From an uncultured Campylobacter sp. (GTDB lineage: Bacteria; Campylobacterota; Campylobacteria; Campylobacterales; Campylobacteraceae), in the NCBI RefSeq assembly GCF_937921625.1, contig NZ_CAKZTI010000005.1, positions 27,982 to 91,981 of the forward strand: a DNA stretch of 64,000 nucleotides, given 5' to 3'. This document shows, one piece after another, positions 1-6,686 of the stretch (the stretch's first letter is position 1; every line of letters starts with the position of its first letter). The notes under the pieces were generated by a model. It was given only the letters and a program-made list of their open reading frames with translations. It searched no databases and was not told the DNA's origin. The translations under genes and the position numbers were made by a program.

Positions 1-988
1 AAGCGGCGAGTTTGATACGCACAAAGTAGCGCTTCTCATCAGCCAAACGGGCGGCGGCTGCAGAGCGAGCAACTACATAAATTTGCTTCGCAAAGCGCTT
101 GAGGACAGCGGCTTTAGCTACGTCCCCGCGATCTCGTTAAATTTCGGCTCGCTAGATGAGAATGAATTTAGCCTCGGCAAAAAATCGCTTCTAAAGCTCT
201 TTGCCGCGATATTTTACGGCGATTTGATGATGGGGCTGTATAATCAGTGCAAGCCCTACGAAAAGATCAAAAACCAAACGAATGAAATTTACGAATTCTG
301 CGCCGAGCGGATCAAAAATTTGACCGATCAAAGATCGTTTTTCAATCTCAAGAAAAATTTCAAATTTATCCTCTCGCAGTTCGCTAAAATCGAGCGCGAC
401 GATAAGCCGCGAGTAAAAGTGGGCATCGTGGGCGAAATTTATCTTAAATATTCGCCCATCGGCAACAACGGCCTAAACGCCTACCTCATCCGCGAAAACG
501 CCGAGCCCGTCAATACGGGGCTGATGGACTTCGTGCTTACCTGCATCTACGACGCCGTTTACGACAAGCAGCTCTACGGCAAGGGTGGCGTGGCGTATTA
601 CGGCTCGCTTGCGGTCGCTAAAGTAGTGGAATTTTTCCAGCGCATGATGATTAAGCAGATGAAGCGCTTCGGCTTTCGCGCGCCGAGCCCATTTAGCGAG
701 GTTCGCGCCGCCGCCGACGGCTACATCGGTCACGGCGTGAAGATGGGCGAGGGTTGGCTGCTGACGGCGGAGATGGTCGAGTTTATGCGCCACGGCATAC
801 AAAACGTCGTGTGCGCGCAGCCCTTCGGTTGCCTGCCAAACCACATTATTGCGCGCGGAATGATCCGAAAGATCAAACAGAACTACCCGCAAGCAAACAT
901 CGCCGCTATCGACTACGACCCGGGCGCAAGCGCAGTAAATCAGGAAAACCGCATAAAGCTGATGCTTGCTAACGCAAATCGAAAGTAG
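1..988 (+). CDS. Acyl-CoA dehydratase activase-related protein (5'-truncated by window edge)
   Basis: The reading frame is open from base 2 with no start codon, so the gene begins outside the window and only about the last 328 residues are seen. The frame runs through residues such as GEFDTHKVALLISQTGGGCR into a C-terminal part with KVGIVGEIY, GNNGLNAYLIRE and FGCLPNHI. These match the C-terminal region of the large 2-hydroxyacyl-CoA dehydratase activator-related proteins (BadF/BcrA-type ATPase fused to a DUF2229/HgdB-like portion). The family links an ATPase to a dehydratase-like iron-sulfur domain; its physiological substrate in Campylobacter is not known to me. An internal TTG at position 83 could be mistaken for the start, but coding similarity continues upstream of it. 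A partial HgdB-like Cys (FGCLP) is visible. Family assignment is fairly sure; function is not. Confidence 0.8.
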   Translation, partial: SGEFDTHKVALLISQTGGGCRASNYINLLRKALEDSGFSYVPAISLNFGSLDENEFSLGKKSLLKLFAAIFYGDLMMGLYNQCKPYEKIKNQTNEIYEFCAERIKNLTDQRSFFNLKKNFKFILSQFAKIERDDKPRVKVGIVGEIYLKYSPIGNNGLNAYLIRENAEPVNTGLMDFVLTCIYDAVYDKQLYGKGGVAYYGSLAVAKVVEFFQRMMIKQMKRFGFRAPSPFSEVRAAADGYIGHGVKMGEGWLLTAEMVEFMRHGIQNVVCAQPFGCLPNHIIARGMIRKIKQNYPQANIAAIDYDPGASAVNQENRIKLMLANANRK

Positions 989-1361
989 CGCGCCGCATAT
1001 CAAAAAGGGCTTTGGAATTTTAAATTCTAAAGCCTGTCGTAAAATTTTAAAATTTAAAAGCAAGCTCGCGATGACGGTTAAATTTTTGACGCACAAATGG
1101 CTCGCTTCCTTTCGCGAAATTTCCTAGAGATTTTAAAATTTTAAATCTCGATAGCGCTCTTGTGCTTCTTTTACCTCTTCCGCGCATTCCGGCTTCAGTT
1201 CTTGTGAAATCTCATCGGAATTTCATAAAAGTCCGCGCGAAATTCTACGCGTCGCCGTCGCGAAATTTCGCGCAGAATCCCATTTTGCCACGTCATAAAA
1301 TTCCACTCTCATTAAGGCAAAATTTAATACAATCCGTCTTTAAATTTTACGAAGGAAGTTT
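989..1361. other. Intergenic stretch, no gene seen
   Basis: This gap of about 370 bases is AT-word rich (repeated AAATTT and TTTAAAATT). I see no convincing reading frame. A Shine-Dalgarno AAGGAAG sits just before the lipoprotein start at 1362. Confidence 0.5.
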
Positions 1362-1991
1362 ATGAAATTTTGGATTTGCGGCGTGGTTTTGGCACTATGC
1401 TGTGGAGTTTTTAGCGGATGCGCGAGTAAGAATTTGCCGGGCTACATGCAAGGGCGCGAGCATATCATCGCTATGAGCGTGGCGTCCGGCGGTCAGCTGC
1501 GTATGAGTGGTGAGATTTACGATTATGTATTTGATGCGAATCTTAGCGCCGTGCGCGCCAAGGTCGCAAGTCTGGCGTCGCTGAATAAAGACGCGATAAG
1601 GCGCAACGTAAGCATGCTCACGATCGACAGATATAACGAGGGTAGCGATGCTGCGTATATCCAGCATGAAATCGAGCTTGTAAAATACGATCTACCGCTA
1701 TCCGTGCAGGCTAAGCTGATGGACGACCCAGAGCAGCTGGAGCCCGCGTATAGTTCTACGTTTCGCTACTCTTATCTGATCGAAGGCAAATATTTTAAGC
1801 GCTTAAAAGATCACGACGAGCTGCGCAGATCGCACCGCCTAAGCGTGCCGATCGAGTACCCTGCGCGTATAGCGGTCGATAGCGGGATCAAAAGCGAGCG
1901 CGATGCGAAAATGGATACCGATATACAAGGACTCATCGTAATGCCGCTAATGATGCCGGTGCTGCTTTTAGGCAGTATCCTAGACGGCTAA
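1362..1991 (+). CDS. Putative lipoprotein, function unknown
   Basis: The 209-residue product starts at an ATG preceded by AAGGAAG. Its N-terminus (Met-Lys, then a hydrophobic stretch VVLALCCGVFSGC) is a type II signal peptide with the lipobox FSGC, so Cys19 or a close neighbour is the likely lipidation site. The body is mixed alpha/beta in appearance with no motif I recognise, and the last 20 residues (VMPLMMPVLLLGSIL) are hydrophobic and could form a membrane or packing helix. The gene stands alone between the dehydratase-related gene and tRNA-Ser. It is probably an envelope lipoprotein; nothing visible assigns a role. Confidence 0.75.
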   Translation: MKFWICGVVLALCCGVFSGCASKNLPGYMQGREHIIAMSVASGGQLRMSGEIYDYVFDANLSAVRAKVASLASLNKDAIRRNVSMLTIDRYNEGSDAAYIQHEIELVKYDLPLSVQAKLMDDPEQLEPAYSSTFRYSYLIEGKYFKRLKDHDELRRSHRLSVPIEYPARIAVDSGIKSERDAKMDTDIQGLIVMPLMMPVLLLGSILDG

Positions 1992-2042
1992 AATCGATTG
2001 AATCACGGAAGTGAAATTTTATTGATTTAAATTCTAAAATAG

Positions 2043-2133
2043 TGGCGGACAGAGAGGGATTTGAACCCTCGAGCCCCGGTTAGAAGCTGCACCCTTAGCA
2101 GGGGTGTGGTTTCGGCCACTCACCCATCTGTCC
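2043..2133 (-). tRNA. tRNA-Ser (anticodon GCU)
   Basis: On the minus strand a 91-base class II tRNA folds with acceptor stem GGACAGA/TCTGTCC, a D arm with GGGTGAGTGGCC, an anticodon loop CTGCTAA (anticodon GCU, reading AGC/AGU), a long variable arm typical of tRNA-Ser, and a T arm GAGGG-TTCAAAT-CCCTC. The discriminator G and the 3' CCA are encoded. It lies alone between a lipoprotein gene and the bactofilin gene. Confidence 0.95.
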
Positions 2134-2763
2134 ACAAAAAGAAATTGCATTATACATAACTAATCTAATAATGGGCTTAAATTAGCTCAGCTCGCAGAAT
2201 TTATCACCGCGCGGATATTTTAAGCTGGTGGCACAAAGAGCTATAATGAGTCAAAACATTCGGCGTAGATAATTTATACTTGCTTACATAGCTTCTGCGA
2301 AACTTGAAACTTACGCGAGCTTTTAAAGCCTGTGCGAGTAAAAAATTTGCGTCCATGCGTTATTTTGCGGCGAAATTTTAAAATTTTAAATTCAGTCGGG
2401 CGCGAATTTTAAAATCCGGCTTACAAGCAAAATTTAAAAACCCCGTGTAAGCGCAAAATTTTGGAATTTAGAGTTTTACGATTTACGTAACTATGAGATT
2501 TTAAGCATAGTTAAGCTTTAAAATTTTGAAAATTTTAAAATATAAAAATTTCAATAATTTTGGTTGCGAGGATCTTAAAATTTGGAATTTTTTAAAATTC
2601 TAAATTTTAAGATTGAAGACACTCTAAGATTACGCAAATATAAAAGCCTTAAAAATTCTAAGAATTCCAAAGGCTAGAAATTCTAAAATTTCAATATCAA
2701 TCAGATTCTAAAACCCCGTTAGCTAAAGTGTTTTAAATTCCAAGAATTCTAAATGTGCGCGAT
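2134..2763. other. Long AT-word-rich gap without a gene
   Basis: About 630 bases between tRNA-Ser and the bactofilin gene. From about 2370 to 2750 it consists largely of iterated AAATTTTAAAATTT-type palindromic words separated by 5-20 bases. No reading frame of coding character was found on either strand. Confidence 0.5.
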
Positions 2764-3180
2764 TTATTCGCCTAGAGCTTTGTCGATGAGCTTGACGTCT
2801 TCGCTTGCGCTACCGTCGATGACTAGGGCTTGATCGCCGCCACTTACAGCGCTTTTTCCATTAAATTTTGCGCCGACTTCGATGCCGAAGCTTTGCGATA
2901 GCACATCGCCTACGAGCACACCGCCGCCTAGCAGCTCGACGAGCTCGGCTTCGATATTGCCGAAAAATTTGCCGCTGATTACGATATGTTTGGCCCTGAT
3001 CGAGCCGCGCGCGGTACCATTTTTACCGATGACGACGGTGTTATCGGAGATCACGTCGCCTTCGACATTGCCATCGATATGCAAAATGCACGACAGGTGC
3101 AGCTCTCCTTTGATGAGCGTGCCTGACGAGATTATTGTTGTTTGAGCGGTGTTTGCATCGCCTTTATTAAAGATTGCCAT
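2764..3180 (-). CDS. Bactofilin (polymer-forming cytoskeletal protein)
   Basis: The 138-residue product is a bactofilin: a short leader, then a beta-helical core with repeating hydrophobic/glycine pattern (TIISSGTLIKGELHLSC, IDGNVEGDV, KHIVISGKFFGNIEAE), and a variable tail. Bactofilins polymerise without nucleotide and scaffold peptidoglycan enzymes; in Helicobacter pylori the homologue CcmA works with the M23 peptidase Csd1 in cell curvature. Here the gene overlaps the upstream M23 peptidase gene by 49 bases, so the two are translationally linked and probably one functional unit. AAGGAGGAAG precedes the ATG within the peptidase gene. Family call is firm; a role in cell shape is inferred from the H. 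pylori pair. Confidence 0.88.
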   Translation of the reverse strand: MAIFNKGDANTAQTTIISSGTLIKGELHLSCILHIDGNVEGDVISDNTVVIGKNGTARGSIRAKHIVISGKFFGNIEAELVELLGGGVLVGDVLSQSFGIEVGAKFNGKSAVSGGDQALVIDGSASEDVKLIDKALGE

Positions 3181-4049
3181 GGGACATCTTCCTCCTTAGT
3201 AAAAATTTCTTTGTAATTTTTTTCGTTCCAGTTGATAAAATTTAGCGGATCTAGCGGTAGCTGTAAAAATCTAATCTCGTAGTGCAGATGAGGTCCGGTG
3301 CTAAGCCCGGTGTTGCCGCTAAAAGCGATAAGATCGCCTTTGTTTACAAACTCGCCTACTTTGCGAGTTAAATTTGAATCCAAATGCGCATATCGTGTCG
3401 TAAAGCCGTAGTTGTGGCGAATCTCGACTAGATTGCCGTAGCCAGTAGCACCCGCGCCGCTGTATTGGATGATGCCGTCTGCAGGCGCGTAGATAGGCGT
3501 TTTAGGCGGCGTACGTAGATCAACGCCCGGGTGAAACTGCTTGCGCTTTAAGATGGGATGGTTGCGCCAGCCGAATTTCTCGCTGAGCTGATAAGTGCGC
3601 ATTACCCTGCCGTTTGGGATCTGCATAAAAATTTCTTTTATCAGCGCGTCGGAGAATTTTTCGTTGATGATCTTTTGTGCGCGCTCTTTGATCTCTTGTT
3701 CGGAAGTAGGCTTGATGTGAGATAGGCGGTCGATCGCGCGCTCATCCTCCTCGGGATCAAGCCCAAACTGATGCTCCAAATCCGAAATTTTACCCTCGAT
3801 GGCTTCAAATTCCATCTGACTTGCCGCGATACCGTCGCGAAGTTTTTGATTTAGCTCGTTAAGCTCGGTTTTGGTTCGCGAAAGGCTATCGATTTTAGAG
3901 CCCAGATACCTGATATATAGCGCACCCGTGACGAAAACGGTAAAAACAAATAGCACCAAATATAACGCGATCTTTTTGATGATTTGCGAAAGCAAAAAAT
4001 TCCTAGAGCCATTAAGGTCGGTTATAGTTATCATAAATTTGTTTTTCAT
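3132..4049 (-). CDS. M23 family peptidoglycan endopeptidase (Csd1-like)
   Basis: The 305-residue product has one N-terminal membrane helix (about residues 22-48, KKIALYLVLFVFTVFVTGALYI), a coiled-coil region (about 52-100) and a C-terminal LytM/M23 domain. Zinc-ligand motifs are visible: HPGVDLR (about 173) and HLHYEIRF (about 254). M23 enzymes cleave peptide crosslinks in murein; anchoring in the inner membrane with a periplasmic catalytic domain is predicted. It precedes and overlaps the bactofilin gene, as in the Helicobacter cell-shape pair. No Shine-Dalgarno precedes the ATG at 4049; a TATAAT box (4058-4063, minus strand) ends only 8 bases before it, so the transcript may be leaderless. 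Confidence 0.87.
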   Translation of the reverse strand: MKNKFMITITDLNGSRNFLLSQIIKKIALYLVLFVFTVFVTGALYIRYLGSKIDSLSRTKTELNELNQKLRDGIAASQMEFEAIEGKISDLEHQFGLDPEEDERAIDRLSHIKPTSEQEIKERAQKIINEKFSDALIKEIFMQIPNGRVMRTYQLSEKFGWRNHPILKRKQFHPGVDLRTPPKTPIYAPADGIIQYSGAGATGYGNLVEIRHNYGFTTRYAHLDSNLTRKVGEFVNKGDLIAFSGNTGLSTGPHLHYEIRFLQLPLDPLNFINWNEKNYKEIFTKEEDVPWQSLIKAMQTPLKQQ

Positions 4050-4055
4050 AATGCG

Positions 4056-4067
4056 GCATTATAATGC
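4056..4067 (-). promoter_or_regulatory. Palindromic -10 region of the M23 peptidase gene
   Basis: GCATTATAATGC is a perfect 12-base palindrome containing TATAAT on the minus strand, 8 bases upstream of the ATG at 4049. The spacing would put the transcription start at or within one or two bases of the start codon. Confidence 0.5.
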
Positions 4068-4156
4068 AGCATAGCTGAAATTTCAAAAAAATTGTAGATA
4101 AATTTAAAAGCTATTTAATTTTAAAATTTCACTAAAAGATAAAATTTATTACTTAG

Positions 4157-4199
4157 TATAATTATAATTTAAGCAAATCTTGCTATAATTACAGCAATT
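4157..4199 (+). promoter_or_regulatory. dps promoter with palindromic TATAATTATA
   Basis: Three TATAAT boxes lie at 4157-4162, 4163-4168 and 4194-4199. The last is preceded by TGC, an extended -10, and is the best placed for dps (ATG 4218). The first two form the palindrome TATAATTATA (4157-4166), reminiscent of PerR/Fur-type AT palindromes; that reading is an inference. Confidence 0.55.
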
Positions 4200-4217
4200 T
4201 TAAATAAAGGAGACACA

Positions 4218-4661
4218 ATGTCAAAAACAGTAAAACAACTAAACAAACTTCAGGCGGACGCTCATGCGTTCTTTGTTGCATTCCACGATTATCACTGGAA
4301 TGTTAAGGGCTTACAATTCGCGCAGGTTCACGCTTACACTGAGAAAGCATACGACGAGATGGGCGAGCTCTTCGACGATATGGCCGAGCGCGCGCTTCAA
4401 ATAGGTGGCAAGGCCGTAACTAAGGCTAAGGATCTAATTGAGCTTTCAAAAGACGCTCCAATTAGCGTAAAAGATAGCTATAGCGTATCTGAGGTACTCG
4501 AGGATGTTAAAAAAGCCTATGAGTATTTAGTAAAAGAATTTAAAAAGCTTCAAGAGATTGCTGAGGAGGAGGGCGACGATACGACTTCAAATATTGCGCA
4601 GGATCACTACGGCGATTATGAAAAACGCCTATGGATGCTAAGCTCAATGCTAAGCAAATAA
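4218..4661 (+). CDS. dps: Dps-family ferritin-like DNA-protection / iron storage protein
   Basis: The 147-residue product is a Dps mini-ferritin. The intersubunit ferroxidase ligands are recognisable with the family's spacing: His26 (DYHWNVKG), His38, Asp53 and Glu57 (LFDDMAERA). The length is standard, with no extended Lys-rich N-terminal DNA-binding tail. Dps assembles as a 12-mer that oxidises Fe(II) with peroxide and stores iron, protecting against oxidative damage. AAGGAGA precedes the ATG. The gene is divergent from the M23 peptidase gene across a 168-base region with several TATAAT boxes and a perfect palindrome, so redox or iron control is plausible. A hairpin follows the gene (4684-4707). 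Confidence 0.95.
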   Translation: MSKTVKQLNKLQADAHAFFVAFHDYHWNVKGLQFAQVHAYTEKAYDEMGELFDDMAERALQIGGKAVTKAKDLIELSKDAPISVKDSYSVSEVLEDVKKAYEYLVKEFKKLQEIAEEEGDDTTSNIAQDHYGDYEKRLWMLSSMLSK

Positions 4662-4683
4662 TCCTTGCAAATCCTTTCAAAAT

Positions 4684-4707
4684 TTTTAGGGGCGCATGCC
4701 CCTAAAA
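4684..4707 (+). terminator. Hairpin after dps
   Basis: TTTTAGGGGC and GCCCCTAAAA form a perfect 10-bp stem with a GCAT loop 22 bases past the dps stop codon. There is no long U tract beyond the stem's own A/U pairs, so termination strength is uncertain. Confidence 0.6.
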
Positions 4708-4781
4708 TCTATTAAAGTTAATATTGAAATTCCAAGAAATTTTAAAATTCTAAGATTATAATTTCACGCTAAAATTTTAAA

Positions 4782-5055
4782 TTATGCTTGAAAACTAAAG
4801 CCGAATCGCTCATTCAAAGCAAAATTCATGTAGGTTTTAAATTCCATATCGTTGAAATCTAACTCATTCGCCATTAAAATCATAACTCTTTTTATAAAGC
4901 TCGGTTTCATTTAAAATTTTGCCGCGTCGTTAAAATTTCTTGTCGATTTCAAATTTGAAATTCTAAGAGCTAAAGCTTTGCAGCTCAAGAATGGCATTTG
5001 CTAAGAGATCGTCTGTGATAAATTTATATTTCTTTTTAGCGTCTGATGATAAATT
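4782..5055 (-). pseudogene. Possible gene remnant or two tiny ORFs
   Basis: Two coding-like stretches sit on the minus strand in an otherwise empty gap. One is a 42-codon frame with ATG at 4908-4910 and stop at 4782 (begins MKPSFIKRVMILMANE, ends GFSFQA). The other, 4963-5055, is an open stretch without a start (DAKKKYKFITDDLLANAILE, then LQSFSS and stop). Residue composition looks protein-like, but no Shine-Dalgarno is evident and the two frames are separated by a stop. They may be the wreck of one small gene. I do not recognise the family. Confidence 0.3.
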
Positions 5056-5204
5056 TTAGCTTGTAGTTTTACTATTTTGATTATTTTTAAAACCTCGGTG
5101 CTTATAAATGAAGCGGAATTTTAAAAATTTCAAAGAATTTCGCAAATTCCGTAAAATTTTGCAATTTCACGGAATTTTAGTTTTTATAGAATTAAGCTCT
5201 AGCC

Positions 5205-5561
5205 TTAAAAATTCTCTTCGGTATTTCGGTCGCTTACGCGGTCCCACGGCAGCTTCATTCCGCCCAGGATGTGGAAGTGCAGGTGCATCACCTCTTGACC
5301 TCCGTTTTCGCCGCAGTTGCAAACGAGACGGTATCCGCTCTTATCAAGCCCCATTTTGCGAGTTACTTCTTGGATGAAAGCGCTCATCTTCGCCATCACC
5401 TCGGGAGGCGTTACTTGGAAGTTTTCGTAGCATTTTTTAGGGATAGCCAGGATGTGGATAGGCGCTTTTGGATTGATGTCGTGGAATGCCAAAAATTCAT
5501 CGTTCTCTAACACTTTGTTGCACGGGATTTCGCCGTTTACGATCTTTTCAAAGACGTTCAT
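5205..5561 (-). CDS. HIT-family nucleotide-binding hydrolase (HinT-like)
   Basis: The 118-residue product carries the histidine triad His93-x-His95-x-His97 (HLHFHILGG) near its C-terminus, plus the N-terminal IVNGEIPCNKV segment typical of the HINT branch. HinT proteins hydrolyse purine nucleoside phosphoramidates in the cytoplasm; the cellular role is loosely defined. AAAGGAT precedes the ATG. The gene is divergent from pheS, the same neighbourhood as in C. jejuni (from memory Cj0898 beside pheS). Confidence 0.92.
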   Translation of the reverse strand: MNVFEKIVNGEIPCNKVLENDEFLAFHDINPKAPIHILAIPKKCYENFQVTPPEVMAKMSAFIQEVTRKMGLDKSGYRLVCNCGENGGQEVMHLHFHILGGMKLPWDRVSDRNTEENF

Positions 5562-5690
5562 TTTAGATCCTTTTATGAGGTTGAAATTTAGCCGCGATTA
5601 TAGCCAAAAAATCCAAACACGCAAATTTACCTAGCTTTTATCAAATTTTAACTACAATCGCGCCATTAAATTTAACCACAAGGATAGAAT

Positions 5691-6686
5691 TTGCAAGAGA
5701 TTAAAGCAAAAATCGACGCCGCATCGAGCCTAAGCGAGCTGGAAGCCGTGCGCTTGGAGCTTTTCGGCAAAAAAGGCATCATAACGGCGCTTTTTTCCGA
5801 GCTCAAATCCGCAGCGCCCGAGCAGAAAAAAGAGCTTGCCGTAAGCGCGAATGAAAAGCGCGATTATTTCAGCGAGCTCATCGCCGCAAAAAAGGCGAGC
5901 CTGGAAGAGGCGGAGCAAAAAGAGGCGATGAAAAATGAAGCGAGCGACGTCACGCTTTTTAACGAAAACGTAAGCTGCGGCGCGCTGCATCCGGTGATGG
6001 AGACGATGGATAAGATCATTGACTACTTCATCGCGCAAAATTTCAGCGTCGAAAGCGGCCCGCTCATCGAGGATGACTTCCATAATTTCGAGGCGCTAAA
6101 TTTACCCAAATACCACCCTGCACGCGATATGCAAGATACGTTTTATCTAAATGACGGGCGGCTATTGCGCACGCACACCAGCGGCGTTCAGATTCGCACG
6201 ATGGAGAAATTTAAAGCTCCACCGGTGCGCATGATCGCTCCCGGTGCGGTATTTCGCCGCGATATGGATCTAACCCACACGCCGATGTTTCATCAAGTGG
6301 AGGGTCTCGTAGTCGAGCAGGGCGATCGGGTGAGCTTTGCAAATTTAAAATACGTTTTAGAGGAATTTTTGCGCTATATGTTTGGAGATGTAAAGGTGCG
6401 TTTCCGCCCGAGCTTCTTTCCTTTTACGGAGCCAAGCACCGAAGTCGATATTAGCTGTATTTTCTGCCACGGCGAGGGATGCCGCGTCTGTAAGCAGACG
6501 GGCTGGCTCGAGGTGCTAGGCAGCGGCGTGGTCGATCCTAACGTCTTTAAGGCGGTGGGCTGGAAAAACGTCAGCGGATACGCATTCGGGCTCGGCGTCG
6601 AGCGCTTCGCGATGCTGCTACATGGCATACCCGATCTGCGCTCGCTATTTGAAGGCGATATTAGATTATTGGAGCAGTTTAAATGA
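5691..6686 (+). CDS. pheS: Phenylalanine--tRNA ligase alpha subunit
   Basis: The 331-residue product is the alpha subunit of the heterotetrameric class II PheRS, which charges tRNA-Phe in the cytoplasm. It has the N-terminal coiled coil (1-80), motif 2 region (LLRTHTSGVQIR, then PGAVFRRDMDLTHTPMFHQ) and motif 3 near the end (GLGVERFAML). A Cys cluster CIFCHGEGCRVC is present in the catalytic domain, seen in many PheS. It starts at TTG (AAGGAT upstream); no in-frame ATG gives the full N-terminus. It overlaps pheT by 4 bases (ATGA), so translation is coupled. Confidence 0.97.
   Translation: MQEIKAKIDAASSLSELEAVRLELFGKKGIITALFSELKSAAPEQKKELAVSANEKRDYFSELIAAKKASLEEAEQKEAMKNEASDVTLFNENVSCGALHPVMETMDKIIDYFIAQNFSVESGPLIEDDFHNFEALNLPKYHPARDMQDTFYLNDGRLLRTHTSGVQIRTMEKFKAPPVRMIAPGAVFRRDMDLTHTPMFHQVEGLVVEQGDRVSFANLKYVLEEFLRYMFGDVKVRFRPSFFPFTEPSTEVDISCIFCHGEGCRVCKQTGWLEVLGSGVVDPNVFKAVGWKNVSGYAFGLGVERFAMLLHGIPDLRSLFEGDIRLLEQFK

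Noticed and set aside
473..1096. 207-codon frame on the minus strand
   Set aside because: It lies opposite the clearly conserved dehydratase-activase coding sequence, has no Shine-Dalgarno, and its protein has no family-like features.
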